Below are positions 55,301-64,000 of a stretch of 64,000 bases of DNA, in pieces. The stretch is from contig JAFCMP010000527.1 of NCBI GenBank assembly GCA_017506865.1, positions 638,693 through 702,692 of the forward strand, given 5' to 3'. The notes beneath the pieces were generated by a model. That model was not told the origin of the DNA. It worked only from the letters and a program-made list of their open reading frames with translations, and ran no database searches. Position 1 is the stretch's first letter; each line of letters starts with the position of its first letter. Made by a program: the position numbers and the translations under genes. This DNA comes from Tribonema minus (taxonomy: Eukaryota; Sar; Xanthophyceae; Tribonematales; Tribonemataceae).

Positions 55301-55348
55301 GCTCCTGCGAGCCGCAGCATTGACGCCGACGATGTCGCTCAACGCCAT
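49375..55348 (-). CDS. Large four-exon gene, possible divergent tyrosine-recombinase-like C-terminus
   Basis: Exons 55348-55130, 54806-54109, 52906-51124 and 50391-49375 join in phase (0, 2, 0) with standard splice sites and give 1,238 residues. The N-terminus is basic. Residues ~74-300 hold beta-rich segments and a Pro/Ala linker. Exon 3 has a Glu/Asp-rich tract and a tandem repeat of ELGGGYTSIEEGART. The C-terminal third reads VRQQDVW (R863), NKKTAG (K909), PYSIRNTFVTEIF (Y1004, R1007), ELLVGRMNDIHSSLD and AISNYNQW (Y1052). This order resembles the R...K...HxxR...(GH)...Y core of tyrosine recombinases, with H changed to Y and GH to GR. A Gly/Gln/His-rich tail follows. If real, it could be a Crypton-like transposase or a domesticated recombinase; a lineage-specific host protein is the alternative. 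The gene itself is very likely real; the recombinase reading is tentative. Confidence 0.82.
50585..50935. repeat. AGCATGCAT-rich degenerate repeats
   Basis: The motif AGCATGCAT(A/G)CAGTA(A/G)CA recurs several times on both sides of CACTGCATA in this intron of the large minus-strand gene. The units look like a decayed tandem array of about 60 bp. Confidence 0.6.
52895..53975. repeat. ~600-bp duplication in intron 2 of the large minus-strand gene
   Basis: Segments 52895-53330 and 53480-53935 share, in order, CTGTTGACATGCAGARCGGG, GTGTTAGAGAGATGCATGTG, TCAGCARGAGATCTACTGCT, ATCAAGCAAGAGCACCATGT and CACCTCTACCAGTCGTACTC. The shift is about 585-620 bp. The duplication includes the exon 3 acceptor. 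Confidence 0.85.
53420..53491 (-). CDS. Candidate duplicated 72-nt cassette exon
   Basis: Inside intron 2 of the large minus-strand gene, TCAACAG|GTTGGCCGC to GTGCACAG|GTGATG bounds 72 nt (24 codons). It enters and leaves in phase 2 and has no stop. Its start copies the start of exon 3 (RLAAPLTHMPAPTAT vs RSAAPPPPTAATSS). Its end copies the end of exon 2 (TLHVTLPVHR vs TTLPVALPVDR). It is what a tandem duplication spanning the intron would leave behind. Confidence 0.55.
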
Positions 55349-55432
55349 CTGCCTGCATGGAGAGGTGGAAGATGCAGTGTCTTAGTAAGGCATGTGAGCA
55401 CTTATGCAGTGCACAGTGCAGAGTGCATGACG

Positions 55433-55800
55433 CCGCTGCCCCAGCGTGTGCAGTGTTAGCACTCAAACGCCATACCAAAGTCTGCGGACTGCAGTGCTGG
55501 CCTACAGCGTGCAGTATCAGCACTTAAACGCCATACCAAAGTCTGATGACACCAAAGTCTGAGGAGTGCCAGCACTCTTAGGTTCATGCCAAAGTCTGCG
55601 GAATGCAGAGCAGCCCTACAGCGTGCAGTGTCAACACTCTAAGCGTCATACTCAAGTCTGGGGAATGCACTGCCGCCCTACAGCTTGCAGTGTCGGCACT
55701 CCAAGCGCTCGCGTCAAGTCTGGGGAATGCACTGCCGCCCTACAGCTTGCAGTGTCGGCACTCCAAGCGCTCGCGTCAAGTCTGGGGACTACGCTACTGC
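55433..55800. repeat. 62-bp tandem array upstream of the large gene
   Basis: Units beginning CAAGTCTGGGGA start at 55653, 55715 and 55777, 62 bp apart and nearly identical, with older copies to the left (AAGTCTGCGG near 55480 and 55592). It lies in what should be the promoter side of the minus-strand gene. Confidence 0.85.
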
Positions 55801-56009
55801 TCGAGCGACACTAGCCTGCAGACTACAGAGGCTGGTAGGTACAGTGCTGTGGCTTCATGGCTTCGTACCTGTGGTCTTGGGAGTAGCTGCCGGTGGCGCT
55901 GTTGCAGTCCGCGGGTCAGAAGCCGCGGGGCTGAAGAGTGAAGCGTGTGTCGGCAGTGTTGCCGTGAGAATATAGCAGGGTTGCCGCGAGAATATAGCGT
56001 GCGTCATCC

Positions 56010-56027
56010 TATATTCTCGAGAATATA
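56010..56027. repeat. 18-bp perfect palindrome
   Basis: TATATTCTCGAGAATATA is a perfect palindrome. The half-site GAGAATATA also occurs at 55966 and 55989 in the same short stretch, giving a cluster of four half-sites within about 60 bp. Position suggests a regulatory site between the large minus-strand gene and the 56145 start, or the remnant end of an element. Confidence 0.55.
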
Positions 56028-56144
56028 AGCCGGCGTGGGGTCAGTTGCCGCGCCACAGCTATGCCACAGTGTTGACCCAGGACTCAACCGCCAAATCTGT
56101 TACAGCGCGCGAACTAGCCCTTTCAAACCGTAAAGCCGCAGAAC

Positions 56145-56227
56145 ATGTCCACGTCGCCGCCTGAAAAGCCTGCGAACTTTTCAACTTTGACAAAAGATCA
56201 CATCATACGCTCTGCCGATCTCGTTGT
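56145..56227 (+). CDS. Possible first exon of an unidentified plus-strand gene
   Basis: ATG at 56145 opens MSTSPPEKPANFSTLTKD and reads to a donor-like CTCGTT|GTAAGC. The sequence just before is AAAGCCGCAGAAC. No further exons were found, so this is tentative. Confidence 0.3.
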
Positions 56228-56339
56228 AAGCTCTGTGCACGCGGATCCGTTGGGTCAGCGCATGCTCGGTTATGACCAGCGGTGCAAGCTCCAACTTGCC
56301 TGCAGCACAGAATTGCATCTGCAAATAAGTGCCTGACAG

Positions 56340-57181
56340 CAGTAAATCCAGTGCTCAATCAGGGAACGTATCCTTGGCATGTTTGAGCATATCCGGAGAA
56401 AACTATGCCGAATGACATGTAAACATGATGTACCTCCACCGGCTGCAGCATGGAGCCATCCAGTGGCGTGACGGAGTCGGTCTATGGCAACCACTGGGCC
56501 TATGTGCAGAGCTACAATGGCGCCGAGACTACATAGACTAACCCTTTGCACCTCTGGACCCGACAGCTGGCCTGTGAACCTAGTGATAAGTCTAAATCCA
56601 AGTCGGCCAGTCAACCGACTACATACTGCCTCCAATTTGGGCGCAACTGCTTTACCAAATGCAAGTCCAGCATGGCCGTTTCACAAGTGCGAGCACCGGA
56701 AACACAAGATAGCCTTGCGCACACGCATGGTAAACACAGTGCACAAGCGACATTAGCACCATGAACGGTGCTATTGTCAACAAGCATGCACGCACACAAG
56801 AACCAAGGTACTCGGCACGTAAAACATAGCCACTGCAATTTGAACATGCATACATGCATGTACAGGCCTTACAACAACAGTGTCACAGCGGTGTGGTGCC
56901 GCTATTGCCACACTTGTGCATGCATCAACGTCTAAAGCCTGAGTGCCACGATCCTTGTGCAAACCCCTTTGTGTCCCCCCATCCAAATATTTCAACCGTT
57001 CAAACATTTCAACACTGACCAGTTCACGCAAGAACTCTGGTCTACTGCTGTTGCGAAGGGGCAAGTGCTGTCGAGTCAGCCCTGATTCTCAAATCTCATG
57101 CCCTGGCACTGCTCTACGAGCACCGTTCTACACTCTCCGTCGCCTGTCCTCACTGTGGCGTGACGTGTGACGGGCTCATGA
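56340..57181. other. No gene recognised
   Basis: No exon with good borders or a known motif was seen on either strand. Confidence 0.4.
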
Positions 57182-58850
57182 TCAGTTGCCAGCGGTTTTG
57201 TTGTCATCGCCATCATCGTCAAATGCACAGTCGGCATCGGTGGGCATGCTGCCGTCACCTCGTGCACCGAACAAGGCAATCCACATGGCCTCAGTGCCAC
57301 GAAGGGCAGTGCCGCCCGGCCTGCTGCTGCCGTTGCCTCCCGTATCGCTGGGTCCACTAGCGCCACTGCCGCTGCTGCCGCCAGCTCCAATGCGCCAGTC
57401 TCTCGTGCCGCCACTGCTGCCGCTGGTGCTGTCATCAGAGCGGCGAGCACTGGCACTGGTGCGAAAGCGCCCGCTGTTGGTACTGGCGCTGTTGAGCTGG
57501 TGGTGTCTGGGGCGGTTCACGGGTGCTGACTGGCTGCTGACCGCTTGGTGGCTTGGCTGCTGCATGGCTGACACTGCCGGCTGCAGCAGCAGCTGGTGCT
57601 GCTGCCGTTGCAAGTGGGTGGCCTGCTCTGGTGTCGACAGCAGCCGCTGCGGCAGTGGCGCTGGTGGCTGGTATGCATGAGCATGTGTGTGCGTTGCTGG
57701 CGGTGGAGACTGCTGCTGAAGCTGCGACAGCAGAGGCAGAGTTGCAATTTTCCATCAGAGCTAGACGAGCCAGACGATATAGTGGCAGTGCTACGACGAT
57801 ACAGGAGTGGGCACAGTTGATAAACGAATAACAGCGCTGGGGCTGACGGGACGGACCTGCTCTCAGAGCATGAAGCCCTTATACACGCTTGCACATTCGT
57901 CAGCTGCTGCTTCTTTGGTTGGAGAAGATGCAACTTCAAACTTGAATTACACAAAGAAATGACAACAAATTACTTACCATATCATTCACTGCGTGGACCA
58001 GCATGAGCACGCCTTCAAACAGCAAATTTCATTGTGTGACCCCCTCACACACCTGCTACAACCACATGGCTGCACTATGCTCCGGGGGCTGAAGGCAACT
58101 TGTTGTTAGGGCTGCATGCATGCCCTACTTGAGGAGTTCTACTCAACTCTCAACAAGTAAGCCGGATGAGATCCTCACCTGAATGCCGTTGACACCATGG
58201 TCGCTCAGACGCGCCCGCTTGAGCGCACCTTGCTTCCTTCGCAGACGCCTCTTTGCCGCCGAACTCATGCTGCCTGCAGCCCCCCGTTCATCAGCAGCAG
58301 CAATCTTCTGCAGCATGTGAGCTCAGAATGTTGGAACAAATAACAGTGAGGGCGACCATGCTGTATTCTCTGAATGAAGTTGGTGTAGCAAGCGTTGTGA
58401 TTCATGTTCAGTATAGATAAAAGCTGCACCACCTCATTGCCTTCATCGCATGTGTTGTTCATTATGGAAGTGAAGGAGCACGAGCATGACACACAGGTAT
58501 GGGGTGCTATGATCTTGAGCTGCAGTTTACCACGCACACAGTTCTACACTCTTAAATGCACAGACTTGCTTTTTCTTGCACCCTGCTGGCTTCAGGCACC
58601 TGAACACTACTAGCACTTGAAGATATGCATTGTTGCACAATAGCTGTGACAGTACGCGAGCGCAAACGCAAGTATGCCTCTTTGTACATATGCACTGTGC
58701 ACTGACCATGCTTCATCACTCCTTGGACCATCCCTGCCGGCGCTCAGGCCACCGTGGTGCGTGGCCAGTGGTGTGGGCGCCTGTGGAAGTTGAGCCTGTT
58801 GCTGCTGCAGAGTCATGGATTGCTGAACATGTTCCAGGAAACCAGGCAAC
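57182..58850 (-). CDS. Putative transcription-factor-like gene, 3' exons
   Basis: Three exon-like pieces run right to left. 58850 to ~58707 reads LPGFLEHVQQSMTLQQQQAQ. 58307-58179 (43 codons, phase 0, GTGAGG donor) reads KIAAADERGAAGSM and a basic patch AAKRRLRRKQGALKRARL. 57721-57182 (180 codons including the stop) is Gln/Ser/Gly-rich and ends EAMWIALFGARGDG...FDDDGDDNKTAGN. The order 'PGFLEHV, then KKRRL-like basic patch, then low-complexity activation-like tail' recalls the C-terminal half of heat-shock factors, but no HSF DNA-binding domain is visible, so that is only a guess. The donor of the first piece is unsettled: the best-looking one leaves phase 2, and weak phase-0 alternatives exist. 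Upstream exons would have to lie beyond or around the ankyrin gene. Confidence 0.42.
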
Positions 58851-58974
58851 CTGCATCAAGATTGACATGCGGTCATTGTCATCAAGCAACCTGAGTTTTT
58901 CAAAATCTCTATTGAATGCTAGCATCCTGCAGGGCGACGAATGCTGGTATGTATGTGCCTTTAATTAACATCAG

Positions 58975-60275
58975 ATGCCTGACGTGTCAGTGTCGTTATG
59001 CAGGCAATATAATAAGTATCATCTGTTCATGGTTGTGCCAAGCCATTCAAATTGGCGTGCACTGGGAGGGCGTGTGTCGCTGATGATGGGAAAGCTTCAA
59101 GAAAAAGCTCCGTGCCACAGCGCATGGTGCAAGAAGCGGTGCAAAATAGACTCTATCTTGGAGCTTGGTCCGGCACCATGGAAGCACCAGACCGTGGCGG
59201 CAGATGCTGTCGTCAGCACCAGCCTGATTCTGTGGGCGGTGCAGAACGGCTTGGATGCCTCCCTGGCGCAGACCTCGTGCATCTACAGGGGCGACAAGCC
59301 AGCATTGCTGCTGCTCCGCAGCACTCACGCGACAGCATTGCAGCTGCGGCACGCGCAAATCGCTGCCAAGGGGGGACACCTGAAGCTAGTGCAGTGGCTG
59401 CGAGAACGCTGCCGCCTTACCTGCAGTCACAGTATGTTTTGCGAAGCTGCTGCACAAGGCGGTCAGCTTGAGGTGCTGCAGTGGCTGCGCCACGACGGCT
59501 GCAGCTGGGACGTAAAAGCAACTATGGCTGCTGCGGCAGGCGGGCATCTAGCAGTGCTGCAGTGGGCGCATGCCAATGGGTTTCCCTGGGACGGAGAAAC
59601 GTGCGAAAAAGCTGCGGGCGGCGGGCATCTTGCGGTACTGCAGTGGGCACGCGCCAACAGGTGCCCCTGGGACGCATGGACATGCATAATGGCGGCAGGC
59701 GGCGGGCACCTTGCGGTACTGCAGTGGGCACGCGACAACGGTTGCCCGTGGGCCAGAGGGGTATGCACCCATGCAGCAAAAGGGGGGCACCTGCAGTGCT
59801 CCAGTGGGCGCACGCCAACGGGTCTCCCATCGATGAGGGCACATGCTCAGTCGCTGCGAATTACGGGTACCTAGATGTACTGCAGTGGGCGCGCGCCAAC
59901 GGGTGCCCCTGGCACGAGGAGACATGCAGCTGTGCAGCGTCGGGAGGGCACCTTGCGGTGCTGCAGTGGGCATGCGCCAACGCTTGTCCGTGGGACAAGG
60001 AGACGTGCGCTGCTGCTGCGCAGGAAGGGCACCAAGACGTGCTGCAGTGGGCGCATGCTAACGGGGCCCCATGGGACGGGGACACGTGCGACTCCGCTGC
60101 CAGGGGGGGTCACCTGGAGGTGCTGCAGTGGGCACGCGCCAATGGGTGTCCCTGGGGTGAGCACACTGTAGAGGTCGCCGAGGGTGAAGGTCATCAGGAG
60201 ATAGCCGATTGGGCACTTGAACCTTGGTGCCCAACGGCCCGCATGAGTCGGAGAGCGACTGAGACGCAATCATAA
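58975..60275 (+). pseudogene. Ankyrin-like repeat protein gene with a single frameshift
   Basis: From an ATG at 58975 the frame reads an N-terminal region (SLILWAVQNGLDASLAQ) and then repeats of about 27 residues of the GGHLAVLQWARANGCPWD..TC..AA type. The frame breaks near 59791, where the repeat pattern continues at once in another frame and runs to a TAA at 60273-60275. About five repeats lie before the break and five after. The repeat type is common in algae and other protists, where it forms large families of unknown, probably protein-binding, function. The simplest explanation is loss of one base in CACCT-GCAGTG relative to neighbouring repeats (CACCTTGCGGTA). It could be a recent pseudogene or a sequence error; everything else in the gene is intact. 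The start codon is the first in frame and not otherwise supported. Confidence 0.82.
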
Positions 60276-60794
60276 ATGATAATCTTCCGCTGTTCATGAT
60301 GATAGCTGGGGCTTGGCCAAGGAGGGCGTGAGCAAGGCGGGGTTTTACAGGTCCCATCAGCATAATGGCGGCCCTGGTGAGTAGCCTTGGTGAGGATACA
60401 TACTTGCTGTGTCAAGTGTAGCATACCTCCGCATACATACATACTCCCGTAAGTGCGGTCAGGTGCTTCATCGCATAGGTGTACATTGGCAGGCTCGCTT
60501 GCTTGCAGTAAATGAACGTGCGTTGGCGCCTGCAGTGTCTGAGACGAAGTTGTGCCAGAGTCATGCTGTTGCTGCATGTGCTGCTGACGCTTCTCTCAAT
60601 GCTCATATGTGTACAGTAGTAGCAGTGTTGGAGTATCGTGCATGATGCGCATTATGGGCACTTGCGTCAAGTGCAATGCTGCTCATGGTGCAAGTGCAAT
60701 GCAGCATGCTCATGATTTTGCCTTGCATTTGTAGAGCAATCACAGCAACAATTGGCGGCACCACATGATGACATCACTGTTTTGTCAGCTGTAC
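60276..60794. other. No gene recognised
   Basis: Downstream of the ankyrin gene; no convincing exon. Confidence 0.4.
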
Positions 60795-60907
60795 TGTTTG
60801 CGTGGTGCTGAGATTGCTCCACAAAGCCGCAAAGCGAAGCCACACTGCCTGCACGTTGCTGATCCTTGAGAGCATGCTGGATGCTGACTCGGAGTTGACG
60901 CAAAAAG
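60795..60907 (+). CDS. Exon-like piece of an unidentified plus-strand gene
   Basis: The segment reads VLRLLHKAAKRSHTACTLLI then LESMLDADSELTQK and ends AAAAAG|GTAAGT, a strong donor. It is helix-prone. A further open stretch at 61346-61585 (AATQAYERMLCALGKCHVL) may be related, but its borders are unclear. Confidence 0.35.
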
Positions 60908-61107
60908 GTAAGTCACGCCTACAGAAGGTGGCTGATGCTCGCCCTTCTCATTCTGGCGCAAATACCCTCATCTTTGGCAATAAAGGCGTGCTGGCACTGC
61001 CTCAGCCACACCTATGTGCTGCATGCAACAAACTCTACTATCGGTACTCAGTCAGCGCTGGTTGTGCCCGCAGGTCAGACACAGGCGGGGCAACTGCTGA
61101 GCACATC

Positions 61108-62472
61108 AGAACTTGAAGTAGCTGCACGCTGAGCGCTGCTCTTGTGCATGGCGCACGACATCGTTGGGGTGCACCTGACGGGGCCTGAAATAAGTGTGCT
61201 GTCATCCATGTAGTACATCAACGCTCAGCTCTTGCAATGCACTGCCTCAAGAGTAGCCTCGTGAGGGGTCTGAGAGCGCAGCCTTGAAGTTGCCGCACCA
61301 GAATGCTGATCGCTGTGATTCAGCAAATGTCGCGACGCCCTCGGGTTGCGCCCGCCAGATCTGGAGGTGCATGCTGCAGCAGCGCTCAGGTGCAGCAGCT
61401 CAGCGCGTTGCCTCATAGCAGCCACACAGGCGTATGAGCGCATGCTATGCGCACTTGGCAAGTGTCACGTACTGCACGGCTGCTGGCCATGCGCGGTCAC
61501 GGCCGCAAGTACGTTGCACGCCTCAGCCACTGCAGCCTCACTCAGCGTAGCATGTCTGCGTCCGTCTGTCATTAGCATGAGTTAGGGTGAGCGTTAGGTC
61601 ACCACCGAAGTCATGTCAGGACCCTCACAGGGAGCCAATGTCATCTGCACGAACTACCTCGTCTTGCAGGATCCATCATGTCATCGAACAGCTTGGTGCT
61701 TCAGCGAGGGTTGTTGTCCAATAGAGCATGGTGGATGGCTGACATAGCAGCCACCATGAATCAAAGTGCGATGATAATGATGGCCACGCTTGCCGCAGCA
61801 ACAGCAGTGCACAGCGAGCGCCCTGGCCGGGATTTGCGCTGTCAGCACTGGCCTGATGAGGCCTCAACCAAAATAAATTACAAGGCACATAAGCTCGCAT
61901 CAGCACACAAAGCCACGACGTCAATTGCAGCCGATGGCCCATAAAGTTTTTGCTGTCATTATGAGAAGGTACACAACTGCGACGTGGAGCGCAGTCATTC
62001 CACACCAACCCCCCCCCCCCCCCCCCCCCGCCCCCCCCCCAAACGCCAGCAAGAACATCCAACAATTCGTCGACAAAGAGATGCAGTGGCGCAGTTCTAG
62101 GCAGGGAAGCTGCAGTTGCACCAGCAACAAAGGATGGCACCGCACCAAATTTCCCCCATGCACTCACTACCAAGCCCCGCAAAGCATTCGTACTGGCGCC
62201 AATCTTACAACCACCCCATCGAGAGCGCTGCACAGAGGTACGTGGCCTGTTGCGATGCGACTCTCCTATGGCTGGTTTTGCCCAACCGGAAAACGTTGCA
62301 CAGGGGCTTGCACGCACCGCCGTGATATAGTGCCCACAACATCCTACAAAGCCCTAAACTGCCATGTGCTCAAGGCAGCGGCTGGGACACTTGCAGTCAC
62401 AGCAGACACCCCGTTACACCTGGTTCAATCCCAAACTGCTGGCTTAGGGTCTGCAGAGCGCTGTGTAGCCAC
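61108..62472. other. Mostly non-coding stretch with C-run
   Basis: Apart from a doubtful open frame at 61346-61585, no gene is recognised. A C-rich run at 62009-62040, broken by one G, lies inside. It is probably the 3' flank of CDC20. Confidence 0.35.
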
Positions 62473-63966
62473 TTAGCGGATGCCGATTGCGCGCCCACTG
62501 CCAAGAGAACTCGAAGACCCTCCAGACGCGCTCTTGCGAGCCTTGGACGCCGCTGGTGCGAACACATTCCAGAACCTTAGCGTCTCGTCGGCAGCACCGG
62601 ACACGACAGTCTGGCCGTCGGGCGACTGAGCCATGTGCAGTACGCGCTTTGTGTGCCCCTTGAGCTCCTTCACCTGGGGGTTCCGAGGTAGGCCGCAAGC
62701 GAAGCAGCAGCTAAGCCTTGCGATTCAATGCTTGTACTGAACGCTGCCAATGCAAGAAGGTAGAGAATGACTGGTGCATTTTTGAAGTAGCAACGGCACT
62801 GAACTTGTGGTGGCCCTTGAGCTTCTTCATCTGGGGGCACCGAGAGACGGCCTTCAAGCGAGCAGCAGGAGCGGAGCACTGTGCGTTTTGATGCGCTTTG
62901 AAGTACTTGAAATAGTAGTAAGCCAGTGCAGTACGCATGCATGTGCACAGTAGGTCTTGAGCTCATTGATGTGCCTTGTCCCTGCCACGGTGCGATGATC
63001 AGATAACCACATGCGGCATGCCCTGCAGGCCAGCTGACCAAGTGAACCTTGCAGCAACTGGACAGGCAAAACACCTCTCTTTATTGCGCTTGCGTCGCCG
63101 TTCACTGTGTGGATAGAACGAGGCTCAGGCCTGCTGTACATGCAGGCTGAGGCAGCCGCTTGCAGATGGCTCCATTTATAAAAGCGCCATGTGGAGGTGA
63201 GTATTTCTCTGAGTATGGAGGCTAACAGCATGTCGATTCAGATTTGATGTTGACAAGGTGCGCCACGAATTGTTGCAGGCCATTCGGCTCTTTACACCAA
63301 AACCTACGCCCACTGCACCGTACGATCGATTCCCCACAATACTGCTATAGTGGGCGCCCAGCAGACGAAATGGGCGTTCAGGTGTGTTGAGTATACTGTG
63401 TCACAAAGGGCAGGGTGACCTGAAGGACAAGTCTTGAAGATAATTATACGGTAATATGTTGATTCAAGTGCCCTTTGCTTGATGGCAGCAAGAGGCTGGA
63501 GACACATGGCGAGATGAAGCCTGTACAACGAGTACAAGCTGTCATTTGCCACAAGGTAGGCCATGACTGATGCATTCTGTAGTTGCTACGGCACTGAACT
63601 AGTGCCTCGCCTCATGGTTGCAACGGTGCATAAGTTGATTGCATTTGAGCATCACCACACTCCTGCAGGTTTCATGGTGGTTCTGACACATTGTTTGCGA
63701 CAAAATCCATGAGTATAGCATCTGACAATCCTGATCACGAGCTAGCAAGCGGAGCTAGCAGATGATCATGGTGTCGGTGAACCACACCGCTACCACAATC
63801 AATGATCACCAAGTTATATGCACCACTGTACTCTTTCAGTAGACGCTTCAAGTGCAATGCCTACCTTGACCATGCTGGGGTACTTCCACAGGCACAGCGA
63901 GTTGTCAATGTAGCCATGGCTCGATAGCAGCTCCTTCTCAGTGCGGCTCCACTGGAGGGCGCAGAC
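62473..63966 (-). CDS. CDC20: CDC20-type APC/C co-activator, 3' exons (partial)
   Basis: Two exons join directly in phase. 63966-63865 reads [19 protein letters not shown] and [11 protein letters not shown]. 62673-62473 reads [37 protein letters not shown], and ends GRAIGIR before a TAA. These are the last WD40 blades and the C-terminal Ile-Arg tail by which Cdc20/Cdh1 dock on the anaphase-promoting complex to present cyclins and securin for ubiquitination. ELKGHTxRVLHM and [11 protein letters not shown] are closer to CDC20 than to CDH1/FZR. The 5' exons (KEN/C-box and earlier blades) lie beyond the right edge. The 1,191-bp intron between the two exons holds a decayed duplicate of the last exon's acceptor and start. 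Confidence 0.87.
62796..62840 (-). repeat. Duplicate of the CDC20 last-exon acceptor and start
   Basis: On the minus strand CCCCCAG|ATGAAGAAGCTCAAGG (exon-like start at 62830) copies CCCCCAG|GTGAAGGAGCTCAAGG (real, 62673), 157 bp apart. The preceding GGC...CTCGG stretch and GCTTG are also shared. The copy reads KKLKGHHK and then stops resembling the exon. Confidence 0.8.
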
Positions 63967-64000
63967 CTGTGGAGGGCACAAACACACACGACACGGCAGA

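Noticed and set aside
58707-60275. Firm assignment of the 57-59 kb gene as a heat-shock factor
   Set aside because: Only a short PGFLEHV-like stretch and a basic patch suggest it; no HSF DNA-binding domain is seen in the window.
1-64000. CRISPR arrays, bacterial operons or prophage
   Set aside because: All recognisable genes are spliced eukaryotic ones, and the tandem repeats lack the constant repeat plus unique spacer pattern.

Overview
The window looks like nuclear DNA of a protist, most probably a microalga. Genes are broken into many short exons with canonical splice sites, introns run from a few hundred bases to several kb, coding exons are rich in CAG/GCN triplets, and TTAGGG-like tracts are scattered inside introns. 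SEC3, JTB and CDC20 are conserved eukaryotic genes, and their similarity (from memory) is closest to plant and green-algal forms. The ankyrin-like 'VLQWARANGCPW' repeats are common in algae and other protists. A green alga is my best guess; a stramenopile alga cannot be excluded.

Layout. 1-3 kb: exon-like pieces of an unidentified minus-strand gene. 3.56-6.9 kb: a JTB-family membrane protein (+). 6.9-12.8 kb: no convincing gene, several tandem repeats. 12.8-36.4 kb: a 25-exon exocyst SEC3/EXOC1 gene (+), the main gene of the window; one intron carries a 560-bp TA-flanked element with terminal inverted repeats. 37.1-40.6 kb: an intronless reverse-transcriptase ORF (-) of non-LTR type with a C-terminal zinc-knuckle/nuclease-like region, followed by repeat-rich DNA to 43.5 kb that includes an inverted fragment of its own 5' leader. 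43.6-47 kb: exons of unidentified genes. 47.8-48.8 kb: an A-A-B-B-B-A repeat mosaic. 49.4-55.3 kb: a clean four-exon minus-strand gene for a protein of about 1,238 aa with a possible tyrosine-recombinase-like C-terminus. 57.2-58.9 kb: a minus-strand regulator-like gene. 59.0-60.3 kb: an ankyrin-like repeat gene with one frameshift. 62.5-64 kb: the 3' part of CDC20 (-), running off the right edge.

The main unexpected signal is structural. In at least ten SEC3 introns, and again in CDC20 and the 49-55 kb gene, the tandem repeat in the intron begins at the exon edge, so each repeat carries a copy of the exon end and its splice donor, or of the acceptor and exon start. In one case this appears to have made an open, phase-preserving 72-nt cassette exon. 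Recurrent duplication across splice junctions therefore seems to be a major force shaping these genes.

All exon models come from reading frame, splice consensus, phase continuity and remembered family alignments; no transcript or database search was available.
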